Assembly (NCBI RefSeq): GCF_000285535.1
Contig: NZ_HE610985.1
Location: 1,246,763 to 1,310,762 of the forward strand
DNA length: 64,000 bases
Direction: 5' to 3'
DNA from: Bacillus timonensis
GTDB lineage: Bacteria > Bacillota > Bacilli > Bacillales > Bacillaceae_L
The notes beneath the pieces were generated by a model. That model was given only the letters and a program-made list of their open reading frames with translations. It ran no database searches and was not told the origin of the DNA. Each line of letters starts with the position of its first letter. Position 1 is the first letter of the stretch. The position numbers and the translations under genes are program-made. This document shows, piece by piece, positions 1 through 9,759 of the stretch.

Positions 1-28
1 GATCCATCACACTTTGTGATAGATCTAG

Positions 29-937
29 TTAACGATTTGATTTCGGATTTAGCGCATCCTTTAAACCTTCACCTATAAAATTAATAGATAAAATGGTCAA
101 TGTGATTGCTAAAGCCGGTGGAATCCAAATCCATGTTTTATTTTGTAAAACGTCAGGCTGGTTTGCTACTGATAGCATATTTCCCCAACTTGGAACATCT
201 TGTGGTATTCCGAAACCTAAGAAACTTAGTCCTGTTTCCGCAACAATCATACCTGCAAATAATAACGTTGCTTGAACAATAATCGTTGAAAAAACATTCG
301 GCAATAAATGTTTTACAATAATTTTTGCTGAAGAACAACCAATTGATTGTGCAGCTAAAATATATTCATTCTCTTTTTCTGCAAGAACCTTACTTCTAAC
401 AATACGCGCAACTCCGCCCCAACTTAGTAGACTAATTACGCCAATCAGAATCCAAACACCTGAAACTTTCCCAATTAAGATTGTATTAATAACAATAACA
501 AATACCAAGAATGGAAAGTTCAAAACAAAATCTGTAAAACGCATTAACATATTATCGATTTTCCCGCCAAAATAACCTGCCACTGATCCGATAAATGTAC
601 CAAATGCTACAATCAAAGCGGTACAGGCAATTCCGACAGTTAAAGAAATTCGACCACCATATAGGAGCCGTGTAAATACATCACGTCCAGCATTATCTGT
701 ACCTAGCCAGTGTTCACCTGATGGCGCTAAGTTCATACTTCCAATATCAACCTTCGTTACATCCGCCGTTGTAATGTATGGCGCTAAGAACGAGATGATT
801 GCTACGAAGATTAAAAAGAATAAACTTACCATTGCAAGCTTATTTTTTACAAACTTTTTCCGAGCAATGGCCCATGGAGATAGACTTTTACGAGGCTTTA
901 TGTTGGCTTGTAAGCTAGTATTTGTTGCTGTTTCCAT
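29..937 (-). CDS. appC: Oligopeptide ABC transporter permease (AppC/OppC type)
   Basis: Inner-membrane permease of a peptide importer, 302 aa, of the BPD_transp_1 family. There is a cytoplasmic N-terminus, a first membrane helix at about residues 33-55, then five further helices. The EAA loop that contacts the ATPases is visible near residues 195-215 (EYILAAQSIGCSSAKI). The OppC_N-type opening (WAIARKKFVKNK) identifies the C rather than the B permease. It is the last gene of the appD-appF-appA-appB-appC operon and starts 13 bp after appB ends. The order matches the B. subtilis app operon, which takes up oligopeptides. The symbol rests on order and family, so assignment to Opp is possible but less likely. 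Confidence 0.9.
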   Translation of the reverse strand: METATNTSLQANIKPRKSLSPWAIARKKFVKNKLAMVSLFFLIFVAIISFLAPYITTADVTKVDIGSMNLAPSGEHWLGTDNAGRDVFTRLLYGGRISLTVGIACTALIVAFGTFIGSVAGYFGGKIDNMLMRFTDFVLNFPFLVFVIVINTILIGKVSGVWILIGVISLLSWGGVARIVRSKVLAEKENEYILAAQSIGCSSAKIIVKHLLPNVFSTIIVQATLLFAGMIVAETGLSFLGFGIPQDVPSWGNMLSVANQPDVLQNKTWIWIPPALAITLTILSINFIGEGLKDALNPKSNR

Positions 938-950
938 AAAACCATTCCTC

Positions 951-1916
951 CTAATCTAAACGAATTCGTGGATCAACGATACCATATAAGATATCAGCAA
1001 TTAAGTTTCCAATAAGTGTTAAGCTTGATAAAAGCATTGTTAAAGACATTAAAACTGTATAATCGCGTTGACTTACAGAGTTTAAGAATAAACTTCCTAT
1101 ACCAGGATAGGTAAAAATCGTTTCTGTAATAATCGCTCCGCCAATTAACGCTGCTAAATCAAAGCCAAAGAATGTAACAAGTGGAATGATTGAGTTACGT
1201 AGAATATGTTTGTTATAAATAGTGGATTCCTTTGTACCTTTTGCACGAGCCGTTCTTACGAAATCTTTTCGGCTGTTCTCAATAACATCATTTCGCAAAA
1301 ACTGTGTGTAAGATGCTGTACTAAACGCACCAAGGACAAGGGCCGGTAACAGAACATGATGTAAACGACTCATCCAATATTCAAATGTTCCTTCCATCAG
1401 TCCTACCTCAGAAGAGCCACCTGATGGAAACCACCCTAATTGGAATGAGAAAAAGTAAATGGCTACAATTGCAGCAACAAATGAAGGAATGGCTAGTGCG
1501 AAATAGTTCCCGCCACTAATCAGATTGTCACCTACTGTATATGGTTTTCTTCCGGAATACATTCCCATAATGAAGGCTAAAATATACGTAATGATTAATG
1601 CAGACACACCTAAAAGAATGGTATTAGGCAGACGTTCTGCAATTACATCACTAACTGGCATTTTATAGCGTGAGGATGTACCAAAATCTCCTTGAACGAA
1701 ATCTGATATCCAACGAAAATACTGAATATGAATTGGGTCATTATAGCCTAGCTTCCCCCTCATTTCCTCGATATATTGAGGGTCAGTGTTTGTTGGGTCA
1801 ATTTCTCCGCTTAGTGAATCCCCCGGCATTAACTTTGCCAAAGCAAACACAACGATGGAGATAAGGAGCAAAACTGGAATCATACCTAGTATTCTTCGAA
1901 GAGCAAATTTTAACAT
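951..1916 (-). CDS. appB: Oligopeptide ABC transporter permease (AppB/OppB type)
   Basis: Permease partner of AppC, 321 aa. It opens with the OppB-type first helix (MLKFALRRILGMIPVLLLIS) and a long external loop before the BPD_transp_1 domain. The EAA loop is seen around residues 215-235 (RNDVIENSRKDFVRTARAKG). It forms the channel with AppC for peptides delivered by AppA. It lies 78 bp after appA, and that gap holds a strong stem-loop, so its expression may be lower than that of the binding protein. The usual length for the family is 305-325 aa, and it looks intact. Confidence 0.9.
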   Translation of the reverse strand: MLKFALRRILGMIPVLLLISIVVFALAKLMPGDSLSGEIDPTNTDPQYIEEMRGKLGYNDPIHIQYFRWISDFVQGDFGTSSRYKMPVSDVIAERLPNTILLGVSALIITYILAFIMGMYSGRKPYTVGDNLISGGNYFALAIPSFVAAIVAIYFFSFQLGWFPSGGSSEVGLMEGTFEYWMSRLHHVLLPALVLGAFSTASYTQFLRNDVIENSRKDFVRTARAKGTKESTIYNKHILRNSIIPLVTFFGFDLAALIGGAIITETIFTYPGIGSLFLNSVSQRDYTVLMSLTMLLSSLTLIGNLIADILYGIVDPRIRLD

Positions 1917-1954
1917 GGTCGATTCTCCTTATCTTTAATACTTAAATGAATAGT

Positions 1955-1981
1955 TATCAGTGGGCATTTCGCCCACTGATA
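1955..1981 (-). other. Stem-loop in the appA-appB gap
   Basis: A near-perfect inverted repeat (TATCAGTGGGC, loop, GCCCACTGATA) lies in the 78-bp appA-appB gap. No T-run follows it on the transcribed strand, so it is more likely an mRNA-stabilising or partial attenuating hairpin that raises binding-protein yield than a full terminator. This is inference from structure. Confidence 0.6.
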
Positions 1982-1994
1982 AACCTATCTTTCT

Positions 1995-3716
1995 TTATTT
2001 TGCGTCAGTCACATACCACTTATGGAAATCACTTAATCCTTCTGCAGAAACGTGAACACCTTCAACACGTTTGTTCATGCCCCATAGGTCATAATATTCT
2101 ACGATTGGAATAATAGGTAATTGCTCATTCCATAATTGTTGCCACTCAACATAAAGCTCTTTACGTTTTTCTTTGTCGTTCCCAACGATAGATACATCAA
2201 GTGCATCCTCTAGCAATTGGTCGTTCTTTTCGTTTGTCCAACGCGTGAAGTTCCAAACTGCGTCTCTTGCCCATAATCCAGATGGATCTGGGTCAGTACC
2301 AGTTCCCCAAGTACCAAAGTGAACTTCCATATCTTTATCGTCTTTCTCTAACATATCGTAATAAAGAGTTCCGTCGATTAAAGCACCTTTAGCAAATTCT
2401 GTTTTAATACCAACATCATTCCAAGCTTGTACAATATACTTTGCACGTGGTTCAAATGTTGGGTTACTTCCTGCATAGTGAGCAAATTGAACAGAGAATT
2501 GCTTTCCATTTGGATCTTCTCTGAAGCCGTCGCCATCAACATCCTTGTAGCCTGCTTCATCTAATAATGATTCTGCTTTTTTAGGGTCATACTCATAGTG
2601 TGTTAAATCTTCTTTGTCAGCTGCAATCCAGTGTGCACTTGGTACTGGAGTATCAACTACTTCACCTAGACCATTGAAGAATCCTTTAATCCACTCTTCA
2701 CGGTTAATCGCATGTACTAAGGCTTGACGTAATTTTAGATTTTGGAACTTTTCATTATCCATTACGTTTTCTTCTTTTTCTGCATCCCAGTGACCGAATT
2801 TAAATCCGATATAAGAGTAAGAAAGACCTAAAACTTTTTCTAAATTAACATTGTCAAGTGCTGCTACTTGTTCGTAGTTTGATGGGTGAACAGACATTAC
2901 ATCTACTTCACCAGATTGAAGTACACCTGAAGTTAATGCTGCATCAATCACTTTCACAACTACAGTATCTAGATTTGGCTTACCTTGGTAATAATCATCA
3001 AAGCGTTCCATTTCTACTGATTCACCTTGAACAATTTTCTTCACTTTGAAAGGTCCAAGTCCTACTGGATTTTGACGAACTTGTGGTGAAGACGCCATAT
3101 CTTTAACTGCTACACCTTCAAAATGTTTTTTAGGCATTGGATATGTCCAAAGATTTTCTAGGTTATTAACACGCGCTTTGTCAAACGTAATTTCGATTGT
3201 ATAGTCATCGATTACTTTAAGACCAGAAATGCTGTCTGCTTTTCCATCATGGAATTCAGGAGCACCAACAATGTCCTTTACGTTCACGTAACGTGGGCCA
3301 GTATAATCAGGGTGCGCAATAGTTTCTAATGCAAATACCCAGTCATTAACAGTAAGTTCTTCACCGTTATGCCATTTTACACCTTTTTGGAATGTGAATG
3401 TGTAATGTTGGTTATCTTCTGTTTCCCAGCTAGCAATTCCTGGGATGTAGTTTAAATTGTCATCAGTTTTAATTAGAGATTCATTAAAGAACTGAATAAT
3501 TTCAGCATCTGAAGCTTCTTCATAGAATGCCCACTCTAATAAACCTTGGAATTCTCCACCTAATGCATAGGTTACTTTACCACCTTGTTGTGGTTCACTC
3601 GTCTTTTCTGCAGATTCTTTTCCTTCTCCGGATTTCGAATCATTTCCTCCACATGCTGCTAAAAACAACGACATTACTAGCAACAGGGAAATCACAGACA
3701 ATAATGATTTTTTCAT
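1995..3716 (-). CDS. appA: Oligopeptide-binding lipoprotein (AppA/OppA type)
   Basis: Extracytoplasmic substrate-binding protein of the peptide importer, 573 aa, SBP_bac_5 family. The chosen start (MKKSLL...) follows a GGGGGGA ribosome site. Upstream in-frame codons give an implausible leader. A lipoprotein signal ends in LFLAAC with Cys22 as the lipidated residue. The family signature region is present (WHNGEELTVNDWVFALE). It sits between appF and appB, as in B. subtilis, so peptides are its likely ligands. Substrate preference cannot be read from the sequence. Confidence 0.9.
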   Translation of the reverse strand: MKKSLLSVISLLLVMSLFLAACGGNDSKSGEGKESAEKTSEPQQGGKVTYALGGEFQGLLEWAFYEEASDAEIIQFFNESLIKTDDNLNYIPGIASWETEDNQHYTFTFQKGVKWHNGEELTVNDWVFALETIAHPDYTGPRYVNVKDIVGAPEFHDGKADSISGLKVIDDYTIEITFDKARVNNLENLWTYPMPKKHFEGVAVKDMASSPQVRQNPVGLGPFKVKKIVQGESVEMERFDDYYQGKPNLDTVVVKVIDAALTSGVLQSGEVDVMSVHPSNYEQVAALDNVNLEKVLGLSYSYIGFKFGHWDAEKEENVMDNEKFQNLKLRQALVHAINREEWIKGFFNGLGEVVDTPVPSAHWIAADKEDLTHYEYDPKKAESLLDEAGYKDVDGDGFREDPNGKQFSVQFAHYAGSNPTFEPRAKYIVQAWNDVGIKTEFAKGALIDGTLYYDMLEKDDKDMEVHFGTWGTGTDPDPSGLWARDAVWNFTRWTNEKNDQLLEDALDVSIVGNDKEKRKELYVEWQQLWNEQLPIIPIVEYYDLWGMNKRVEGVHVSAEGLSDFHKWYVTDAK

Positions 3717-3779
3717 TTTGGTTCCCCCCGTTTTATTTTTCATGTAAGTATGAACACAATTCATTAATTTATCACCCAA

Positions 3780-4772
3780 CTAATTGTATAGGTGACATGC
3801 TACTCTATGTCCTGGTTTCACCTCCTTTAAAGCTGGTTTTACTGCCCGACATTCATCCGTTGCAAACGCACAACGCGGATGGAATGGACAACCAGTTGGA
3901 GGATTTGCTGGACTTGGTACATCACCTTCTAAAATGATGCGCTCTTTCTTTCTTCTTGGATCCGGATGTGGTATCGCTGAAATGAGAGCTTTTGTATATG
4001 GGTGCAATGGTTCTGCATATAATCCGTTTTTATCAGAAATCTCTACAATTCCACCCAAGTACATAACTCCAATTCGATCACTCATATGTTTTACTACACT
4101 TAAGTCGTGAGCAATAAATAAGAAAGTTAAATCAAATTCATCTTGAAGTTCTTTTAACAAGTTAAGAACTTGTGATTGAACTGAAACATCTAGAGCAGAA
4201 ACTGGTTCATCTGCAATGATTAATTTTGGTCGTAGCGCAAGGGCACGCGCAATCCCGATACGTTGTCTTTGTCCACCTGAAAATTCATGTGGATATTTAT
4301 AGTAAGCATCCTCTGGAAGTCCAACCTTTTTTAATAGTTCGATAATTTCTGGTTTTAATTCCTTAGAAGATTTCTTGTAATAGTTTTTAATTGGTTCAGC
4401 TACCACATCTCCAACCATTTGTTTAGGATTTAATGAAGCATATGGATCCTGGAACACCATTTGAAAGTCTTGACGAATTTTTCGTAACGTGGTTCCAGAT
4501 AGAGTCGTAATATCCTTACCGTCAAAAATGATTTTTCCATTAGTTGGTTTGATTAATCGTAAAATGGTCCTGCCTGTAGTTGATTTCCCACAACCTGATT
4601 CTCCAACAAGGCCTAATGTTTCACCTTTTAAAATTTCAAATGAAACATCATCAACCGCTTTCACATTCCCTACTGTTCTCTTAAAAAATCCACCTTTGAT
4701 AGGATAATAAGTTTTAAGATTTTGAACCTCAAGTAAGACATCTTCTTTTCGATCTTTGGTTGCTTGACTCAT
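3780..4772 (-). CDS. appF: Oligopeptide ABC transporter ATPase (AppF/OppF type)
   Basis: Cytoplasmic ATPase, 330 aa. It has Walker A GESGCGKS, the ABC signature FSGGQRQR, Walker B LIIADEP and the switch His in FIAHD. The C-terminal oligo_HPY region ends in a Cys-rich [14 protein letters not shown] motif, of the type linked to an iron-sulphur site in Opp/Dpp ATPases. It begins 3 bp after appD ends, so the pair is translationally coupled. It energises peptide import through AppB/AppC. Confidence 0.92.
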   Translation of the reverse strand: MSQATKDRKEDVLLEVQNLKTYYPIKGGFFKRTVGNVKAVDDVSFEILKGETLGLVGESGCGKSTTGRTILRLIKPTNGKIIFDGKDITTLSGTTLRKIRQDFQMVFQDPYASLNPKQMVGDVVAEPIKNYYKKSSKELKPEIIELLKKVGLPEDAYYKYPHEFSGGQRQRIGIARALALRPKLIIADEPVSALDVSVQSQVLNLLKELQDEFDLTFLFIAHDLSVVKHMSDRIGVMYLGGIVEISDKNGLYAEPLHPYTKALISAIPHPDPRRKKERIILEGDVPSPANPPTGCPFHPRCAFATDECRAVKPALKEVKPGHRVACHLYN

Positions 4773-4775
4773 TTG

Positions 4776-5789
4776 TTATTTCACCTCTTCCAATGGATAG
4801 CTTGTCTTATATAGAAGACAGGATACCTCATGGCCGTTCTCTACTTCTGCCAATTCTGGTGTAATTCGTCTACAATCATCTGTTGCCATTGGGCATCGAT
4901 CAGCAAATCGACAACCAACCTTTGGCATGTTTTTCAAAGAAGGGACAATCCCATCAATGGAACCTAATGCTTCTTCCTCTACATCTAATTTTGGAATAGA
5001 GTCCAACAGCATTTTTGTATATGGATGTTTTGGATTATAAAAAAGTGAATCAACATCCGTGCGCTCCACGATTTTTCCTGCGTACATTACGATTACTTCA
5101 TCGCACATTTCAGCTACAACACCTAAATCATGCGTAATCAAAATAACTGACATATCATTTTTCTCTTGGATTTCTTTTAATAAGTCTAAAATTTGTGCTT
5201 GGACCGTAACATCCAGTGCTGTTGTCGGCTCGTCAGCAATCAGCAATTTTGGTTGACATGCAATCGCCATGGCAATCATAACCCTTTGACGCATTCCACC
5301 CGATAATTGGTGAGGATATTCATCCACTATTTTCTCTGGTCTCGAAATCCCAACACTTTTTAATAGAGTGATACATCTTTCACGTGCATCCTGCTTAGAA
5401 ATATCAAAATGATTAAACAAAACTTCTGATAATTGAAAACCAATTGTAAATACAGGGTTTAACGCTGTCATTGGTTCTTGGAAAATCATCGAAATATCTT
5501 TTCCACGTATTTTGTTCATTTGAGCTTCTGATAAATTTTCGATATTACTCCCTTGGAAAACAACTTCTCCGTCGGTAATTTCGCCGATCCCTACTGGTAA
5601 TAGTTTCATAACAGACATTGACATAACACTTTTTCCACAGCCGGATTCTCCAACAATTCCGACAATTTGGCGTGGATTTACTTTAAAAGAAACACCATCC
5701 ACTGCATGATAGATTTCTCCATCTATGTTAAATCCCGTTTTTAATCCCTTTACTTCTAGCAAAGGTGCTTCATTATTTGGTTGTTGCAT
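4776..5789 (-). CDS. appD: Oligopeptide ABC transporter ATPase (AppD/OppD type)
   Basis: First gene of the app operon, 337 aa ATPase. Walker A is GESGCGKS, the signature is LSGGMRQRV, Walker B is LLIADEP and the switch is LITHD. The C-terminal Cys motif (CRFADRCPMATDDC) matches that in AppF. It dimerises with AppF under the AppB/AppC channel. A sigma-A-like promoter lies about 50-80 bp upstream. In B. subtilis the app system imports peptides, including some used in competence and sporulation signalling; that role is inferred here. Confidence 0.92.
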   Translation of the reverse strand: MQQPNNEAPLLEVKGLKTGFNIDGEIYHAVDGVSFKVNPRQIVGIVGESGCGKSVMSMSVMKLLPVGIGEITDGEVVFQGSNIENLSEAQMNKIRGKDISMIFQEPMTALNPVFTIGFQLSEVLFNHFDISKQDARERCITLLKSVGISRPEKIVDEYPHQLSGGMRQRVMIAMAIACQPKLLIADEPTTALDVTVQAQILDLLKEIQEKNDMSVILITHDLGVVAEMCDEVIVMYAGKIVERTDVDSLFYNPKHPYTKMLLDSIPKLDVEEEALGSIDGIVPSLKNMPKVGCRFADRCPMATDDCRRITPELAEVENGHEVSCLLYKTSYPLEEVK

Positions 5790-5838
5790 AAAAACACCCC
5801 AAATCTTCTAGATTAGTCACAATTATTATGTAAATAGA

Positions 5839-5867
5839 ATTTTATTACTATAATGTTATAATTGCAA
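5839..5867 (-). promoter_or_regulatory. Likely sigma-A promoter of appD
   Basis: On the minus strand a TTGCAA -35 (5862-5867) and a TAAAAT -10 (5839-5844) are separated by 17 bp, ahead of appD. This is a match by eye; the surrounding DNA is very AT-rich, so chance matches are possible. Confidence 0.45.
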
Positions 5868-6091
5868 GACAATTTTTTAAACTTACTGTATAAACATTCA
5901 AAAATCTTTTAAAATAAGGGGTTACAGTAAATTATCAGTTAAGTAAAACTATTTCAATATATTATAAAAGTATACTTTATTTGAATTTTCTAATAACATG
6001 TATATACAACTTTTTTTAAGAAACATAGATTGAAAACATAGAAAGTAAGAATTAAAATAAACTCGAATCTTAGAAAAAGGAAGTGTTGCTT

Positions 6092-6342
6092 TTGATTATT
6101 AAAAAACGGACTGATCCTCCTGAATTGCTGCTCTTAAGGTCTATCCGATCACGAATGAATGTTTCCGAAAAAATCGAAAATCAAATCTTTTCGCTAGAAA
6201 AAGGTTTATTGGAGAAAAAATGTTTGACCAAAGATTGGAAAAACTCTCCTTAGATTACCTCATCCTCAATGACTTACTTCTTGAAACCTCCAATACCCAT
6301 TACCAAATTGATTCACTTCTTATTTCTCATTACAAAAACTAA
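6092..6342 (+). pseudogene. Remnant of a NERD (nuclease-related domain) protein
   Basis: From a TTG start after AGGAAG, the frame reads IIKKRTDPPELLLLRSIRS, the typical opening of Bacillus NERD proteins. It stops after about 50 codons. A second frame then reads GEKMFDQRLEKL...LILNDLLLE...QIDSLLIS, the next conserved NERD blocks. One extra G at 6211-6212 joins the two. The joined frame still stops at about 84 aa, where a full NERD protein needs 200 or more and the catalytic Glu-Val-Lys core would follow. It ends against the yjaZ terminator, so it is a genuine 5' fragment. No function is expected. Confidence 0.7.
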
Positions 6343-6354
6343 AACAACAAATAA

Positions 6355-6382
6355 CCACAGGGCTTCCTTCATTCCTGTGGTC
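6355..6382 (-). terminator. Hairpin at the yjaZ 3' end
   Basis: The inverted repeat CCACAGG ... CCTGTGG spans the yjaZ stop codon and is followed on the minus strand by a T-rich stretch. It is a likely Rho-independent terminator of yjaZ. Confidence 0.55.
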
Positions 6383-7153
6383 GAAGATATTTCTTAACAA
6401 ACTCCATCGAATCCACTCCCAGGATTGATTTCGTTTTTAGTTTGTTAGATTCCAAATATTGCTTTACTAGATAATAACCTGCACAGTAACCTGCCATCTT
6501 TGGGACAAACCGATTTCCGTATAATATATCTCTATGTTTTCGTTCATTTCTTTTTAGGTTTTGATTCGGGATGATTAATTGTGTAACTATTTTCTGCAAT
6601 TGTTCATCAGAATAATAGTTCGTCCAGCCCGCTAAACTCGAACTTCCACAATGTTCTCGAACGGCATTTTCCGCAATCCCTTCTAATATAACCGTATCCA
6701 AAAGGGTAAACTCGGATTCATTCTTTTTATATTTTTTCAATCGACAAACATGATTGTATTCATGTGTGAGAACTGCTTTGATTTCCCCTCTTGTGTTATG
6801 TCGTGAGAAAAAGAGAAACAATTTGTCACTAAAGGCAAGGCCTGATTTTCCATTAAATTCTCTTTTGATTCTTGAATTTGTTCCATCAGCTGGGAAAATA
6901 AAAATAGGAACCTGTGGCCCTCCCCATCGTTTTTGTAGTGCACTATACTCTTCTTCAACTGTTTCCCATACATTAATCGGGAGCATTTCAAGTACGTTTT
7001 CTGAAGCCGATTTGTACATTCCATGCATTTTTAAATATTGATATATATCTTGAGCGTCAACTCCCTTTGGAAAAAAGGTTGTTAGTTTTTTACAAAGTCC
7101 AACTGGATTTGCATATGAAGCCTTTAGCCATTGGTCCGTACGTTCTACCCCAT
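6369..7153 (-). pseudogene. yjaZ: YjaZ-like DUF2268 zinc metalloprotease, start frameshifted
   Basis: Predicted Zn-dependent protease of the DUF2268 family, found next to fabF and app as in B. subtilis. The HEYNH motif (HExxH) is intact at the centre. An ATG at 7151-7153 follows an AGGAAG ribosome site but hits TAG after two codons. One more G in the G4 run at 7148-7151 would open MGVERTDQWLKASY..., continuous with the rest and giving 261 aa. As read, only 6369-7028 is open from an internal ATG (219 aa) that lacks a good ribosome site. Sequencing error is the simplest explanation; a real phase-variable G tract is a less likely alternative. Confidence 0.75.
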
Positions 7154-7202
7154 CTCATCACTTCCTTTCGAAAACAGCCAATATATCTTATTCAAGAATC
7201 AT

Positions 7203-7234
7203 GAAAAAAGAGCCAGACCATTTGGCCTGACTCT
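7203..7234 (-). terminator. fabF terminator
   Basis: On the minus strand AGAGTCAGGCC-AAAT-GGTCTGGCTCT is followed by TTTTTT, a strong Rho-independent terminator 10 bp after fabF. Confidence 0.85.
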
Positions 7235-7244
7235 TATCTTAGTA

Positions 7245-8483
7245 TTATTGATATTTTTTAAATAGAATTGTGGCATTGTGTCCACCAAATCCAAGAGAGT
7301 TGCTTAATGCAACATTTACTTCCTGCTCTCTTGCTTTATTAGGGACATAGTCTAAGTCACATTCTGGATCTGGAGTTTCATAGTTAATTGTTGGTGGGAT
7401 AATTCCTTCTTTAATGGCAAGTACTGAGAAGATTGCTTCCACACCACCAGCAGCCCCAAGTAAGTGACCTGTCATTGATTTTGTTGAACTGATTGCTACT
7501 TTATATGCATAGTCACCAAAAACTTCTTTGATTGCTGCCGTTTCAAATTTGTCGTTGTAATCTGTGCTTGTTCCATGTGCATTTATATAATCAACATCAC
7601 TTGGATTTAAGCCAGCATCTGCAATGGCTTGACGCATTGCGCGTGCTCCCCCTTCACCACCAGGTGCTGGGGCTGTAATATGGTGAGCATCTCCAGTTGA
7701 TCCGTAGCCAATGATTTCCGCATAAATTTTTGCGCCACGAGCTAGAGCGTGTTCTAGTTCTTCAAGGACAAGAATTCCTGCGCCTTCACCCATTACAAAA
7801 CCATCACGGTTTTTATCAAATGGACGGCTAGCTGTTTTTGGATCTGGATTTAACGATAATGCTCTTGCTGAAACGAAACCAGCAAATGACATATTCGTTA
7901 ATGGTGCTTCCGTTCCACCTGTAATCATGACATCTGCGTCTCCACGCTGGATTACCTTAAATGCATCACCGATTGAGTTAGTTCCTGTTGCACATGCTGT
8001 TACCGTACAAGTGTTGATGCCTTTTGCTCCAATAGCGATAGATACTTGACCAGCTGCCATATCTGGAATCATCATAGGTACATAAAATGGACTTACACGG
8101 CGATAGCCTTTTTCTAAGAAAATTTTATGCTGTTCCTCATGTGTTTCCATTCCACCAATACCAGAGCCAATCCATACTCCAACGCGAGGAGCAATTTCAT
8201 CCGTGATTGTTAGATTTGCATCTTTAACCGCCATGAAGGAAGCTGCTAATGCATATTGTGTAAAGCGGTCCATACGACGTGCTTCTTTTTTATCCATATA
8301 ATTTTCCGGATTAAAATCCTTTAATTCTGCTGCTACCTTTGCAGGTAAGCCTTCAATTGAAACTCTAGTTAATGGACCAATCCCAGACTCACCGTTTTTC
8401 GCTTTTTCCCATGTTGTTTTCGTATCGTTGCCTAGCGGTGATACCGTGCCTAATCCAGTAACTACTACACGTTTCTTTTCCAT
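7245..8483 (-). CDS. fabF: Beta-ketoacyl-ACP synthase II (FabF)
   Basis: Condensing enzyme of the fatty-acid elongation cycle in the cytosol, joining malonyl-ACP to acyl-ACP. 412 aa with the Cys-His-His triad in place: TACATGTNS (Cys), [11 protein letters not shown] (His) and [11 protein letters not shown] (His). The C-terminal GFGGHN loop is also present. It follows fabH by 74 bp and is transcribed with it, as in B. subtilis. Regulation is expected through the FapR-like operator upstream of fabH. Confidence 0.97.
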   Translation of the reverse strand: MEKKRVVVTGLGTVSPLGNDTKTTWEKAKNGESGIGPLTRVSIEGLPAKVAAELKDFNPENYMDKKEARRMDRFTQYALAASFMAVKDANLTITDEIAPRVGVWIGSGIGGMETHEEQHKIFLEKGYRRVSPFYVPMMIPDMAAGQVSIAIGAKGINTCTVTACATGTNSIGDAFKVIQRGDADVMITGGTEAPLTNMSFAGFVSARALSLNPDPKTASRPFDKNRDGFVMGEGAGILVLEELEHALARGAKIYAEIIGYGSTGDAHHITAPAPGGEGGARAMRQAIADAGLNPSDVDYINAHGTSTDYNDKFETAAIKEVFGDYAYKVAISSTKSMTGHLLGAAGGVEAIFSVLAIKEGIIPPTINYETPDPECDLDYVPNKAREQEVNVALSNSLGFGGHNATILFKKYQ

Positions 8484-8557
8484 AAATCTCTACTCCTTCC
8501 AATCTATTTCTATCCTTTGTTGCGATAATTGTTGTTTTTCAGGATGAAAAATAGTCC

Positions 8558-9490
8558 TTAACGGCCCCATTTTATACAGATGGCCCCCCAAGTTAATCCT
8601 CCACCAAATCCTACCATAACTATTACGTCATCATCCTTAATTTTTCCTGCTTCTATATCTTCAACTATTGAGATTGGGATAGAAGCTGCAGATGTATTTC
8701 CGTATTTATTGACTGTTTTAGACATTTTTTCGACTGGAAGTTCTAGTCTTTCTCTTGAAGCTTCCATAATGCGAATGTTTGCTTGGTGTGGAATTAAATA
8801 GTCTACATCGTCACGATTTAACCCTGCTTTTTCAATCACATTCACACTGGACTCGCCCATCTGTCTTACAGCAAATTTGAAGACTTCACGCCCATTCATA
8901 ATGATGTGTTCATCTTGATAGAGATGTTTAGCACCAGTACCATCTGCTCCTAATTCAAATGAAAGGATACCCCTTCCTTCTGACACTTCACCAAGTACAG
9001 CTGCACCAGCTCCGTCTCCGAACAATACTGCTGTATTTCGATCGCTCCAGTCTACAATTTTCGATAGTTTTTCAACACCTACTACTAATACATGCTTATA
9101 GGTACCCGTTTCGATAAATTGTTTCCCTGTAATGATTCCGTACATAAACCCTGCACATGCTGCACCAATATCCATAGCCGCTGCATTTTTTGCTTCCAGT
9201 CGTTCTTGAATCATACATGCAACTGACGGAAATGGATGGTCAGGCGTAACAGTAGCAACAATAATCAAGTCGAGTTGCTCAGGCGTGATTCCTGCATCTT
9301 GAATTGCTTTACGTGCTGCCTCATACGCCATGTCAGATGTATTTGTATCATCATCTGCAATTCTACGTTCTTCTATTCCTGTTCTTGTTCGAATCCATTC
9401 ATCTGATGTGTCAAGAATTTTTTCAAGGTCTTGGTTTGTTACAACTTTTTCCGGTGTGAACCGATTGATTCCAATTATACCTACACCCAT
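8558..9490 (-). CDS. fabH: Beta-ketoacyl-ACP synthase III (FabH)
   Basis: Starts fatty-acid synthesis by condensing acyl-CoA primers with malonyl-ACP; in Bacillus it favours branched primers. 310 aa. Catalytic residues are seen as DIGAACAGF (Cys), [10 protein letters not shown] (His) and [11 protein letters not shown] (Asn). The gene position, upstream of fabF and downstream of med, corresponds to B. subtilis fabHA. A GGGAGA ribosome site precedes the ATG. A FapR-type site overlaps the promoter. Confidence 0.96.
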   Translation of the reverse strand: MGVGIIGINRFTPEKVVTNQDLEKILDTSDEWIRTRTGIEERRIADDDTNTSDMAYEAARKAIQDAGITPEQLDLIIVATVTPDHPFPSVACMIQERLEAKNAAAMDIGAACAGFMYGIITGKQFIETGTYKHVLVVGVEKLSKIVDWSDRNTAVLFGDGAGAAVLGEVSEGRGILSFELGADGTGAKHLYQDEHIIMNGREVFKFAVRQMGESSVNVIEKAGLNRDDVDYLIPHQANIRIMEASRERLELPVEKMSKTVNKYGNTSAASIPISIVEDIEAGKIKDDDVIVMVGFGGGLTWGAICIKWGR

Positions 9491-9567
9491 ACAAACATCT
9501 CCCTTTTTAATACAATAACCTAATTTTATAGAAAAAGCTTTTAGTACTCTCCGCTTTTCTTATTATC

Positions 9568-9617
9568 AATTCTTATGACTTGGTACTAATTTTAATTCAT
9601 TTTTTCATTGTAATCAA
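9568..9617 (-). promoter_or_regulatory. fabHF promoter with FapR-type operator
   Basis: On the minus strand TTGATT (9612-9617) and TAAAAT (9589-9594) are spaced by 17 bp. Directly overlapping the -10, TTAGTACC followed by AAGTCATAAGAATT (9568-9589) resembles the FapR operator of Bacillus lipid genes (TTAGTACC..GTCTTAATT type). A second TTGATA/TACTAA pair with a 17-bp spacer lies just downstream. FapR repression relieved by malonyl-CoA is known for this operon in B. subtilis; here it is inferred. Confidence 0.7.
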
Positions 9618-9759
9618 CTCTTATGATTTATTTTTTGTAAGATTCCACGTTTGCCTAGGGTTATGCATGTTACAGGCCTATCTCTTTTTAAACAGTTCTA
9701 CATATAAATATAGTAACAATAATTAGTTCAAATCTTATTATGTAAGTTGGTGATAAAAA

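Noticed and set aside
5981-5995. AATTTTCTAATAACA as a CodY box for app
   Set aside because: About four mismatches to AATTTTCWGAAAATT and far upstream of the promoter; not convincing in AT-rich DNA.
6737-7024. 95-aa minus-strand frame overlapping yjaZ
   Set aside because: It is a shadow of yjaZ; the HExxH protein frame is clearly the coding one.
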